Source: Selaginella moellendorffii (Eukaryota; Streptophyta; Lycopodiopsida; Selaginellales; Selaginellaceae). Taken from it: a DNA stretch of 64,000 nt. Of this stretch, positions 20,990 to 32,080 are shown in pieces. The notes beneath the pieces are model-generated. The model was not told where the DNA came from. It did not search any database and saw only the letters and a program-made list of their open reading frames with translations. The position numbers were made by a program, and so were the translations under genes. The stretch is taken from NCBI RefSeq assembly GCF_000143415.4, contig NW_003314265.1, forward strand, positions 736,944 to 800,943, read 5' to 3'. Positions within the stretch are counted from its first letter, which is position 1. Each line of letters begins with the position of its first letter.

Positions 20990-22190
20990 TTAGCTATCTA
21001 CAAGGCTTAGCATCTTCTCCGCTAGCGATTTGAGCGACCTCTTTTTCCTCTCTGGATCGGCAAAGGCAGGCTCGAGGTTGGAGTAAACGTCCCAGAGAAT
21101 GACGCAGCACTCGGTGCCCATCCACTCCTTGAGTTGATCTTGCAGCGCCTCCGTCTTGGGGAGTATGTCTCCCACGAGCAGCAACAAGAACTCGGCGCAT
21201 TTCGTCCTGGAACAGCCAAGAAATTGTTGCGTTTTAGGAAGGAGAGGAAGCTTTTCGATCACCTGAGTGCGACGTCGACATGGCGATTCTTTAGCGAGTC
21301 GCAGATCTTTGAAACACCTCGGTAGTATTCGAATTCCTGCGAACCAAGAGAGTGTTTGCGTGCCAATCTTAGAGAAGAACGTACTTTTTGATTGGCAGGA
21401 GAATCCAGCAACAGTGCCAAGAGCGCGTCCAGGCAAGCCGTGCGCTCCGGGATCCCAGTCGCCGATAGCAGATCAAGCAGCTCCTGGAACAAGAAAAGGA
21501 GCTCTTCTTGACAGGTAAAGTTGGTGCTTTTCATCGCTCACCTTGACGGCCATGTGGTGAGCCGCGGCCGCTTTGCTCGAGTTGTCGACGAGGCAGCATC
21601 CCTCAAGAACGCGAAGAGCGAGGACGATCTCCGCAGGGGTGGGAGGATTCGAGACTTCTGCCGCTTCTTCCGAGGAGTTAAACACCGGTGGCGCGCTCGC
21701 TGGTGATTTTTGCGGTGCCAATGTGTGCTTGAACAACGCCGGTATCACTACACCAAAGATCACAAAAGAATCTTAGAACTTTCGCTCATGAGATCGTTGA
21801 TCCACGCAAGCAAACAACGATTCTAGGAAAGGAAAGAAATTCATAGCATCCACCAACCAGAGCAATCGAATTTACTCCAAACACATTCTCACCTTGGAGT
21901 TCTTGATAGCTCTGGCTCTCCCGGAAGAGCTCCACACCCCTCTCGGACGCAGCGGCGAGCATCAGGAATGCGAGCAGACGGCGAAGGCCCTTGACCCTGG
22001 CGAAGGAGAAATTGGCCTTCACATCACGCAGCGCCTCGCGCAGCCGCAGCGCAACCTCGCGCCGCTGACGCTGCGCCACCAGCGATTCCACCAGCTCCGC
22101 CACCACATTGCACGCCGATTGCTGCGGCGAGGAGGTGGATGCCGAGGCAGCAGCAAACTCCTCGGCCCAGCCTGGGCGACAGAGAAACAT
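20990..22190 (-). CDS. Cdc14-like (SIN component) family protein of plants
   Basis: Member of the family named after fission-yeast Cdc14, the non-phosphatase partner of Sid1 kinase in the septation initiation network. Plants carry single-copy relatives whose role is not settled. Five exons (22190-21893, 21699-21542, 21483-21385, 21336-21263, 21206-20990) give 281 residues. The helical repeat-like core is clear: PPTPAEIVLALRVLEGCCLV, KELLDLLSATGIPERTACLD, LLLDSPANQKEFEYYRGV and CAEFLLLLVGDILPK. An alanine/serine-rich N-terminal segment precedes it. The start is the ATG followed by FLCRPGWAEEF. The gene lies 88 bp downstream of the SHH stop on the same strand, a spacing too small for a large separate promoter. 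Confidence 0.8.
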
Positions 22191-22277
22191 CAAAGAACCC
22201 TAATCTCGTCATTTGGGGAAAAAAGCCCAAGAACCCTAATCTCATTGTCGTCCGTACAAAAATATTCACACGCTTCT

Positions 22278-23592
22278 TTAGTGCTGTTTGTTCCTGGGGA
22301 TTCGTAAATCCGTCTCTGGCCGTCTGCAAATCTTTTTAAGTGGCACAACTTCCTGCGAGAAAAAAAGAAAAGAAAATTCCGATGATTGTAAATGAGAGCT
22401 TAGACTGATGTTACCTCTGATTGATCGTGATCATAGCGGACCCAAAATCGACACCGGCAGCCTCTTAAGTCGTGCCTCCGTCTCTGGATGTCCAGAACCG
22501 TGGCATCGTAGTACAAGGCTTGCTCGTTTCCTTCCTGTTGAGAAACGAAGAAGTTAACAAAGAAAACAAAGTTTTGCATTTCCTCTACCTGGAAGCATAA
22601 GATGAGATCTCCCGGAAGGACAACCATGCACTCCACAACGTCACACGGCATAGAGCGCTGCCGGACTGATGTCTTCACGTCCACCCATTCGTCTTCCTCG
22701 GATCCAAACCCAACAAAACGAACACGGACCTCCTGAGAAGTTGGATCAATCAGTACAAACAAAATGTGGAGCAAAAGAGTAAAACTTTCTGCCTTACGTG
22801 CTCAGAGGCTTCTATACGATGTGCCAGAAACAATGATACATCATACCTGGAAGAGGTCTTAGTAACGGAGTTTATAAACTCATACATTCTTACCAGGCAC
22901 CGTCACGAGAAGATTTGGCTTCGAAGTCCATCTCTTTCTCGACTTCTGTGAGATCCCGACGTGTAAGAAGCGGGATGGAAGAGAACTTAAAACAAACCTG
23001 GCGGCGGAGCGTACATGTATTGCATGGGACTTGCGGCGTTCGCCAAAGGCGAGGGAGTAAAGCCTCTACCGCTGTCTTGGTGCTGCTGTTGCTGCTGCAT
23101 TTGGAGGATTTTCTTCGCCTTTTGCGAGTGCCTCCTGTTCTGGAACCAATTCAAGACCTGGAAAAGAAGCACAAATAAGGTGAGGAGCATTATCAGAAGA
23201 GGCCAAACTTTGAGGACTATTTGTATACACGAGAAGAGAAACAGAAAAAGCGTCTAGCCGGACGAACCTGTTTCCCTGTTATTGGAAGTTGCCCAGCCCG
23301 TTCTGGAGTATTGCTGAGAGAAAAAACGAAAGAAAAGAACGAAGAATTCAGTGAAGGTAAAACGATGTCAAACTTTGAGGAAACACGTACGTGAAAGCCT
23401 CCGCGAGGTCGTCACATTCCGGCCTTGGCAACGCTATGTTGTTGTTAGCTTCCAGCGCCCTCTCCATTTGAGCGACCTACAAAGAATTCACACGCCATAG
23501 AATGCAGCGCAGGAATCCTTTCCATCGATCCATACCTCCTGTGGAAGAAATCGAAACACCGGCACGCCGGCGGCTTGAGGCGGGCGCCCCAT
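22278..23592 (-). CDS. SAWADEE homeodomain protein (SHH1/SHH2 type)
   Basis: Chromatin reader of the kind that recruits Pol IV in RNA-directed DNA methylation (SHH1) or acts with remodellers (SHH2). Nine exons (23592-23536, 23476-23391, 23313-23268, 23157-22998, 22945-22894, 22846-22798, 22732-22589, 22534-22415, 22352-22278) give 262 residues. The N-terminal homeodomain ends in [17 protein letters not shown] glutamine-rich linker follows. The SAWADEE domain carries [42 protein letters not shown] and the zinc-site stretch [17 protein letters not shown], then ICRRPE. An in-frame upstream exon (23896-23679 joined to 23623) would extend the protein by 83 residues, so the true start is uncertain. 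SHH1 and SHH2 cannot be separated by eye. Confidence 0.9.
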
Positions 23593-23896
23593 CTCTAGCT
23601 CCTCCTCGTTCCACTCTCTTGCCCTAGAAACAGAGGAAAATTACCCCTATTTGATTTAAACGGCCTGATGGCATACACGTGTCAGTCACGGCAGCCGTCC
23701 ATTTCAACAAGTTTTTTTTTTCGTCTTTGGGGAGAAATGATGCTTGTTGTCCACGACCAAGACCTAATGAAGGCGCCGCGGCATTGGAGCTTGGCGATGG
23801 GCGTTTCCTCCGGCGCGCGCTAGACGAGGGCGAGGATTTGGCCCTCTTGGGGCTGCCATAGGAAATGCCGGTGTCGATTCCAGGGCGCGGTAGCAT
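23593..23896 (-). other. Possible 5' coding extension of the SHH gene
   Basis: An ATG at 23896 opens a frame rich in Ser, Arg and Lys (RRRKRPSPSSN). A 55-bp intron with GT-AG borders (23678-23624) would join it in phase to AREWNEEELE directly before the annotated SHH start. The phase, intron size and acidic bridge are all suitable. The alternative is that this is 5' untranslated sequence. Confidence 0.4.
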
Positions 23897-24199
23897 CAGC
23901 AGCAGCAATAGCGCCAGGGATTAGGGTAAGCATTCCATGGGCGCCCTCCAAGATTTGCTACTGTGTAGAACTGCTTGAACCGGCATTGCCTCCCTTGCAA
24001 GTTTGCTTCTTTTCTTCTCAGTTTCTTTTTGTGCGCCTCTTCTCTTTGCCAGATCGGCTGATTGGTTCTTTGGTTGCTATAGCAGGTTGTAGCTGGAAAA
24101 GAAAGATTAGAGCATAGAGAAGGGCTTCAACAGGTCGCATTGGGCTGAAGAATGTGCATACTGTGCGCTGGAGCAAAGTTTTCGCGACGCATCGTCGCC

Positions 24200-26417
24200 A
24201 TGCTACCATGGTTGATCATCCCTTTCGTCATCGTTTGGGCCTTCTCGCAGTTCCTGCCACCCGGCTACCGCTTCGAGATCACGTCCACGAGGCTGGCATG
24301 CGTGGGAGTGCTTCTGAGCAGCCTCTTTTGGTACGAGTTCGTCGTCCCCAATCTCTCGCAGTGGCGGGATAGGAGAGCGATCCTTCTCCGCGAGAGGCAG
24401 CGTATAGAGGCACAGAAGGCCGCAAGGTGGCGAAAGGAGGCGACCAAGCACTGCCGGAATTGCCACACTCCTTACCGCGACCAGACTCCACAGGCGAGTG
24501 GCAAGTATATGTGCACCAACTGTGGCCACGCCTCGAAGAAGCCCGAGCTACACGTCCCCGGGGATCCTCGGCCCAGGGACTTAAAGTTGATCGACCACTC
24601 GACGTGTTGGAGATCGCTCTGGGAGGAGCTGGACAAGCAGAGATTTTTCCATCTGGTGCATAGGTGGGTGGCGCTGGCAGGGAAGCTTTTGGCCTGGTTG
24701 TGGAAGCAGTTTTGCCGGCAGGATGGCTCCAGGGATGGCTCGCAGGGTCGACAGCAGAACGCGAAGGAGATAGACGAGACGGAGGAGAAGAGAGGAAGGG
24801 CGAGGAGGAAGGCGGAGGAGAAGCGTCTAGCGAGACTAGAGAGGGAGAAGAAGGAGGAGGAGGAAAGGAGGGACAGGGAGGAGTTTAAGAAACTCGTAGA
24901 CGAGAGGAGCAAACTTCGTGCTGAGCTACTTGAGGCCGAGAATGCGAGTAAGAGAGAAGCCGCTGCCGAGAGGGAACGTGAGTTGAGGAGGGATAGAGAG
25001 GCTGAGAAGAAGAGGCAGGAGAAAACTAAGGCGTCGCCCAAGGAGAAGGAGTTGGCCAGCGACAAGAGTGTTGGTGGTAGTAGTCCTGGTAGTAGTACAG
25101 AAGAGGCACGGACTAGGATTGAAAAGGTGGGATATTTTGGCAGGAGGAGGGGTTACAGCTACTTCAGCGACTATAGGAACTCTAGAGCAAGCTCCAGCTC
25201 TGGTGGAACCCCTCTCGGAAAGCACCAGAACTTAAGTTCGACAAAGATTAGGACGAACGCGCCAGCGAAGTCGACTAGTGCGGCTCCGCCTAAGGAGGTG
25301 GCGCCCCCCGGGACTTCGATGAGCTGGTCCAAAGCCTTGTGTGGAGCAGCCAACACCAAAGTGGAAGCCTGCAGCGCTTCCTCGGAGGTGCTTTCTTATC
25401 TTTCTCCAGTGGATGTTGCTAACTTTAACTTACAGGCTTTTCCAAAACCACTGGCAAATGGTGGTTCATTCTTCTCAAAGAGTGCTGTTGCTGCTACAAC
25501 CACAAGTTCGAAGCCGCAACCTCTATCACCCGAAATAACAGCAGCCCCTCCCTGTCAAGAAGCTAGCGGCTCGACTCCAGTGTCCACCGATCCCATTTAC
25601 TTCCCAGGTACCGCTCCAGTACTTCCTCCCATCTCTGCTCCACAGCATAACACACTGACTAGCGAACCAGTCGCGTCTTCCACCTCCCTCTTCTCCTCGT
25701 TCTTCCCATCGACCACCGTCTTACCACCTCCGACTAGCATCGATGCTACTTATTCAGTCATGTCCCCGACACTGCTCTCGCCAGTCTCACGCTCAGTGTC
25801 GAGTGACTTTGCCTGGCCTGGCCCGTTCTCCCAGAAAACCGTGCGAGATCCTTGCATCCAGCTTCCAGAGGATATATGCCTGTCACCCTCGCTCGACACC
25901 AGCAGCTGGCTACCGCAGTACGATTACGAGGTGGACAACGTTCCTCCGGAGTTTTTGGATTGCATAACTCGTGATATCATGGTGGATCCGGTGACCACTG
26001 CTGACGGGCACTCGTATGATCGATCGACGATCAAAGCATGGCTGAAGTAAGTTCTTTTGTTTCCGAGCTTTTAACCAAAGTGGTTTTTTTTTGTTTGAGT
26101 AGGGAGCACAAAACTAGTCCGATCACTGGAATCGAGCTGCCTCCAGCTCCTCCTCCAGACAATGTGGATAGAACTCTTCGGCCGAATCACGTCCTCCGTT
26201 CCCAGATACTCGACTACAACGAGCGCAAAGCTCGAGAGTAAGTGCTCCTCGAGTTCCAAAGGCTTTGTTTGATCTTCTATAGTTCTTAAAAAAGAGAATT
26301 TTTGTTCTTGGCAGAAGGGCTAGTCGAGATGGATGGCCAGTGACGAGCCTCCCGAATCAGCAACACCAAATCTCTTGCGGTTTGTTTATTTCTCCGGGCT
26401 TACATTCTATGTGGTAA
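24200..26417 (+). CDS. Membrane-anchored zinc-ribbon protein ending in a U-box (putative E3 ubiquitin ligase)
   Basis: The N-terminus matches the plant family often labelled stress-response NST1-like: two membrane helices (MLPWLIIPFVIVWAFSQFL and LACVGVLLSSLFWYEFVV), then a CxxC...CxxC zinc-ribbon (CRNCHTPYRDQ and CTNCGHASKKPEL). A long Glu/Arg/Lys coiled-coil stretch and a Ser/Pro/Thr-rich linker follow. The C-terminus is a U-box (FLDCITRDIMVDPVTTADGH, then SYDRSTIKAWL and SPITGIELPP). Exons: 24200-26046, 26103-26237 and a short last exon. The last acceptor is ambiguous, ending at either 26343 or 26417. An upstream in-frame ATG at 24152 is less likely, because the family begins at MLPW. I infer an E3 ligase on the endoplasmic reticulum or another membrane, with catalysis facing the cytosol. 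Confidence 0.85.
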
Positions 26418-26486
26418 AAACGAAGTTAAGAAAGAAGAAATGAGAGCTTTTGCCCTTTACTCGCTGTCGGCTTTAGTGTTTAGGGC

Positions 26487-26497
26487 TAGGGTTTAGG
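26487..26497 (+). promoter_or_regulatory. Telo-box upstream of eIF5B
   Basis: TAGGGTTTAGG lies 33 bp before the eIF5B ATG, with TTTAGGG and TTAGGGC repeats beside it. In plants this motif is common just upstream of translation-machinery genes, which fits its neighbour. Confidence 0.6.
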
Positions 26498-26529
26498 AAA
26501 TTAGGGCATCGCGAGGAGCTCCACGCGCG

Positions 26530-29500
26530 ATGGGAAAGAAGGGGAAGAAGGTCGCGCCATCGCTGGACGATTATTGGAACGAGGAGTTGAACGGTGATGG
26601 TGAGGCTGTTGCTGGATCGACAACGGGAGCCTCGGTTGTGGCAGCTGCCGGCAACGACGAGGATTTGGTAATGGAGATGGATTTGAGCAAGAGCAAGAGA
26701 AACAAGAAGAAGGATGATTTAGTAGCTCCAGCGTTAGCTTTAGATAGAGATGACGAGGAGGAAGAAGAAGAGAAGCTGGATTTATCAGGCATGAAGAAGA
26801 AGAAGCCGAAGAAGAAGAAAGACAAGATTTTGGAGGAGGATACTCTTGCTCCTTCTCCTGCTTCTACTCCCCCGGACATTCCCTTGCTGGTGGACGAAGA
26901 AGAGGAGATGCTAGACTTGACAGCGGCGAAGAAGAAGAAAGCGAAGAAGAAGGACAAGAAGAAGATTCTCGACGACGATTATCCGGAAGTTGCTGCACAA
27001 GATTGGGAAGTACCTAGTACTGCTCAAGATGATTCTTCGAGAGCTGTCGCTGCTCCAGAGCCTGCTGCTGCTCCTACTGCCCCGGACATTCCCTCGCTGG
27101 CGGACGAAGAAGAGGAGATGCTAGACTTGACAGCGGCAAAGAAGAAAAAACCGAAGAAGAAGGACAAGAAGAAGATTCTCGACGACGATTATCCGGAAGT
27201 TGCTGCACAAGATTGGGAAGTACCTAGTGCTGCTCAAGATGATTCTTCGAGAGCTGTCGCTGCTCCAGAACCTACTGCTACTCCTGATGACGAGGAAGAG
27301 ATGCTGGACTTGAATAAGAAAAAGAAGAAGAAGAAGAAACAGGACGACAGAAAGAAAACTTTTGAAGAAGAGCTTGCGGAGGCCGCGGCTGCAGCTGGTG
27401 TTCCAGAGAGTGAAGTACCTGCTGCTGCTGCTCCAGATGAGGAGGAAGACAAGCTAGACTTGACGGGGGCCAAGAAGAAGAAGTCGAAGAAGAAGAAACA
27501 GGGGGAGAAGAAGGCCGAGGAGACTGTCGAAGTGGCTGTACCAGATGTTGAAGGAGAGAAGGTGGATGCTGTGGATAATACCAAAGGAGAAGAGACGACG
27601 GAAGCCACTGGCAGTAGTAAAAAGAAAAAGAAGAAAGGTCCTTTGGAAACTCAAGAGGCGAAGCCAAAGGTGGTCGAGAAGAAGGTCCCGAAGCATATTC
27701 GGGAAATGCAAGAGCGACTTGCAAAAATCAAGGAGGAAGAAGAGCGCCGGAAGCGTGAGGAAGAAGAGAGGTTGCGGAAAGAGGAGGAAGAAAGGCTGAG
27801 ACTCGAGGAGGAAGAGAGGTTAAGAGAAGAAGCGAAGCAGCGAAGAAAGCAACGTGAGAAGGAGAAAATCAAGGAAAAGAAAGCCAAGGGACTTTATCTC
27901 ACTGGAAAACAGAAGATGGAAGCTCGTCGTCTGGCCATGATAAAGGAGCAGATTTTAGCAAGTAGTCCGGCGCTTGTTGGTGAAGAGCAGTCGCCAACTC
28001 CCAGGAAGCCGAAGTACGAGACGAAGAAGAAGAAAGTGGAAGTAGTAAGCTCGGAAGATGTGAAACCGGACGTTGAAGAAAGTGAAGCGGCTGCCGAGGT
28101 CCAAAGTGAAACGGCTACTGAGGCGCAAGAGAACGAGCCTGAAGTTGAGAATGAACCTGAAGGAGAGGGCCAGCTGGAAGAAGAAGCAGAAGAAGAGGAA
28201 GAAGAAGAAGACGAGGATGATGACTGGGAAGCTAAGAGTTGGGACGACGAATCCAAACTTCCAACCGTGAAGGATGCATTTGCAGACGAGGACGAGGAGG
28301 AAGAGGAACAGGTTGTTCCAGAAAAACTCGTGAAGGTTGCTCCGAAGGTTGAGGAAGTACCATCCCCACAGCCACCAAAGCAGCCAGCGATTTCAAGGGA
28401 AGCCAGGATGGCGGAAGCTCTCACAAAGCGCAGCGCTGACGATTTGCGATCTCCCATCTGCTGTATCCTCGGACACGTTGATACCGGCAAGACCAAGCTG
28501 CTCGACTGCATTCGTAGGACTAACGTCCAAGAAGGAGAAGCGGGTGGAATTACGCAGCAGATTGGAGCTACTTATTTTCCGATGGAAAACATACGAGAGA
28601 GAACCAAAGAGTTACCAGAAGCGGCCAACATGCGCGTTCCTGGCCTCCTGGTTATAGATACGCCTGGTCACGAGTCCTTTACAAATTTGCGTTCTCGAGG
28701 TTCCGGACTGTGCGATATTGCAATCTTGGTGATCGACATTATGCATGGGCTGGAGCCTCAAACGATCGAGTCCATAAACTTGCTAAGGATGAGAAAGACA
28801 CCGTTCATTGTTGCTCTAAACAAGGTGCGTACTCCTCTGTTTTGTGTGTACCTTACCACTTGTTTATGCTCTAGTGCAGGTTGATCGTCTCTACCAATGG
28901 AAGCCCCGCAACAATGCTCCGATAAGAACCACTCTGCAAGAGCAGGAGCGCCATACGAAATCAGAATTTGAGACGAGAACCAAGCAGGTGACGTGGAAGT
29001 GTCATTCCTTAGTAGCAGTTTCCTTATCAAGCGGTATTTGCTTGTTGCAGATAATGGTGCAGCTCCAAGAACAGTCTCTTAACTCTGAGCTCTACTGGAA
29101 AAACAAAGACAAGAGAAAGGCCGTCAGCATAATTCCCACAAGCGCGATAAGGCATGCTTGCTGATTTTTCTTTCATTTTTTTTCTCTAGAATTCTCAAGT
29201 TTTCGTTTAGTGGCGAGGGCATACCTGATCTCCTGTACTTGCTAGTCCTGCTGACACAAGAGATGATGGAAAAGAAGCTTATGTATGTAAGCGAGGTCGA
29301 ATGCACGGTGCTGGAAGTTAAGGTTGTAGAAGGACTTGGGACGACTATCGACGTCGTGTTGGTAAACGGCGTATTGCACGAAGGCGATCAGATCGTGGTC
29401 TGCGGGATGCAAGTACGTAGTCGAGTGCTTTCATTTCGGTTAAAAGCTTTACGACGTTCGGTTGCAGGGACCAATTGTGACAACTATCAGGGCACTGTTA

Positions 29501-30722
29501 ACTCCTCATCCTATGAAAGAGCTCCGAGTGAAGGTTGGTTTAGCTCGACTGAGTAGAGGATCTTATCTTGTTGCTTTCAGGGATCATATCAGCATCACAA
29601 AGAGCTTAAAGCAGCCCAAGGAATAAAAATCACGGCGCAGGTTCGTTCTAATATTTCCTCATTGCGACTGTTCTTTTGCTAATGCTTTCCTCAGGGTCTC
29701 GAGCACGCGATAGCAGGAACACAACTCTATGTTGTGGGAGAAGACGAGGACGTGGAGACCATCAAAGAGGAGGCGATGAAGGACATGAAGAGCGTTATGG
29801 GTCGTATTGACAAGAGCGGGGAGGGAGTTTGCGTTCAGGCCTCGACACTGGGATCCTTGGAAGCCTTGCTCGAGTTCCTCAAAACTCCCGACGTCAACAT
29901 TCCTGTGAGTGGCATCAGTATCGGTCCGGTTCACAAGAAAGACATCATGCGTGCAAGTGTGATGCTCGAGAGGAAGAAAGAATACGCTACAATACTTGCT
30001 TTCGACGTTAAGGTGACACCGGAAGCAAGAGAGCTGGCCGAGGAGCTGGGTGTGAAGATCTTCACGGCGGACATCATCTATCACTTGTTCGACCAGTTCA
30101 CGGCCTATCTCAAGAACACAAGAGAGGAGAAAAGAAGGGATACAGCGGAGGAAGCCATATTTCCGTGCATCCTCAAGATCTTACCCAACTGTGTCTTCAA
30201 CAAAAAAGATCCAATCATTGTCGGAGTGGTGGTTCTCGATGGCTTCGCAAAGGTACCTTTGTTTCTCCATCTTCTGTGAGATAATCGGTGTGCTTGTCTT
30301 TCACGCAGGTTGGAACGCCCATTTGTGTTCCAAGTAAAGACGGCGAGTTTATTGATCTGGGAAGAATCGCGTCGCTGGAAATCAATCACAAGGTGGTCGA
30401 CGTTGCGAAGAAAGGCGAGGAGGTGGCCATGAAGGCAAGCTCAGGTTTTACTCTCTTTTCTTTTGCTCATAGTGTTGTCGTGCCACAGATCATGGGTGAC
30501 GAGAACCAGAAGATGTTTGGAAGGCATTTTGACTACGACGATTTGCTGGTGAGCCACATCACACGAAGATCAATCGACGTTTTGAAAGAGAACTACCGGG
30601 TAGGATTTATGTTCCCAGCGAATCCTTGTTGTGTTTACGGCTATTTTGTGTTGCAGACTGAGCTTTCTAGCGAGGAGTGGAAACTCATAATGAAGCTCAA
30701 GGGCATTTTCAGGATCTTGTGA
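26530..30722 (+). CDS. Translation initiation factor eIF5B
   Basis: GTPase that promotes joining of the 60S subunit in the cytosol. Ten exons (26530-28824, 28880-28987, 29051-29151, 29211-29412, 29468-29533, 29581-29640, 29695-30252, 30309-30434, 30489-30599, 30657-30722) give 1230 residues. The first 630 residues are low-complexity lysine blocks ([12 protein letters not shown]) alternating with acidic ones, including a duplicated 70-residue unit, then a long charged coiled coil. The GTPase domain has [14 protein letters not shown] and NKVD, followed by domain II, the linking helix and the C-terminal domain ending [16 protein letters not shown]. Two introns (29152-29210 and 30435-30488) begin with GC. 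The second is 54 bp with no in-frame stop, so its retention would add 18 residues without shifting the frame. Confidence 0.96.
26871..27276 (+). repeat. 210-bp in-frame tandem duplication inside eIF5B
   Basis: Two nearly identical units with a 210-bp period (26871-27080 and 27081 to about 27276). Each encodes an acidic patch, DLTAAKKKK-type basic run, [18 protein letters not shown] and RAVAAPEP. The few differences are single substitutions, so the duplication is recent. It sits in the disordered N-terminus. Confidence 0.9.
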
Positions 30723-31380
30723 CAACGGAACGAAATGTTTTGGCGAAGTAAGGCTTTGTCTAAGTTTAATTTGGTGGATTCACGTGAAACACAGATCTTG
30801 TTGTTGCTTTGTTTGTAGCCGCGAGCAAGAAATAATATCTCTGAGCGATCAAAAGTCGGGTTTTTTGTTTTCGCGTTGACAAAAACTCTGAAAGAGCGAG
30901 GTAACTTAGTTTCCGTCTCGTGAAGCTGTCGTTTACGCTATTTCCACATTTTACATGGATGAAATAAACTTAGCTATGATGAAATGGCCGGTGGAAGGCA
31001 ATCGAGAGTCTAGAATTGCCATCACCGCCACCACGATCAGTGGAACTTAGCGTCATAGCACCACCGCAAGCAACTCCCTCAAAATCACAATCACAAGAAA
31101 AGCTTTTGCCGTGATTTTCACACCTTAAAGTCTGGCAGGGCGAGACTTTTTAAAGGCCACCTCCTCGAACTAACACAACAAGATTTTGTTTCACACCAAA
31201 CACACACAACACTCATTAAAGCCACAGAGATTTTCCATAGATCCCCACAGTCAATTCGCGTCCACCCTACGCAACGCAACGAGCAAAGAAAACGATAGAG
31301 CTTTAAATTAGAACGGGCGTGGGGTGGTGGCAACAAAAGAGAACAAAAAATCCCGCCAAGAACCGGAAATGCGGCGCCCC
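30723..31380. other. Convergent 3' intergenic region
   Basis: Lies between the eIF5B stop and the stop of the minus-strand phytocyanin. It should hold both 3' untranslated regions. I see no additional coding signal. Confidence 0.6.
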
Positions 31381-32080
31381 TCATAACGCCAGCACCGCCG
31401 CGACCGCGAGCACGGCCGTGGCCCATGGCCACGGTACGGCGCTGGCGGCGCTCATAGGCCCCTCGGCCGGTCCATTGCCCGGGTTTCGTACGGCAGGGAG
31501 GGCGCCCGGTAGCGGCGACGGGGCTGGGCCATGGTGGCGGCCGACCGGCGGCTTCCGTACCACCACCAGGAGCTTCTGGCCCTGGCCGCAGTGGCCCGGC
31601 ACTCCACAAACATAGAAATGCGGGCCCGTGGTGTCCAGATTGATGATGGTGTGCCCGTCCTGGAATGTGGCGATCGGATTGGCGGTGCTGCAAGCGATGA
31701 AATCCGCCTTGCTCACCGCCAGCACGTTGTGGAAATCCTTGGAGTAGTTGAACACTGCGAGAGATCAAAGCCCCGGATCGGTCATTGTTCGATCAGGCAA
31801 TGGCATAGCGAGAAGAGGGAAGCCGATCGAGCAGAGGAATGAGATCGAGAGATTCTGGAGAATGGAGGAGAAGAATCTTACCGAGAGTGTCGCCGAGATG
31901 GTATCTGTTGCCGAGCGTCCACTGTGTGTAATTGACATGGCCGAACGAGGGCAAGGTCCAGCCAGCGCTGCCCCCTACCACGAACTGGACCGCCTCCGCG
32001 CGATCCTGGGAGGCGAGGAACAGCAGCGCGGATAGAAGCACAACGAGCGCCGAGGAGGAGGAAGAACGCCACGAAGACAT
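31381..32080 (-). CDS. Phytocyanin, stellacyanin-like (Gln axial ligand), GPI-anchored
   Basis: Blue copper protein of the cell surface. Two exons (32080-31882 and 31754-31381) give 190 residues. A signal peptide ends near AEA at about residue 29. The cupredoxin domain starts VQFVVGGSAGWTLPS, with copper ligands His in DFHNVLAV, Cys in DFIACST and His in PGHCGQGQK. The fourth, axial position is Gln, as in stellacyanins, which lowers the redox potential. A proline-rich arabinogalactan-like stretch follows, then a hydrophobic tail (WPWATAVLAVAAVLAL) typical of a GPI-attachment signal. The intron position matches the second phytocyanin at 35500-36179. The substrate or partner is unknown. Confidence 0.9.
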
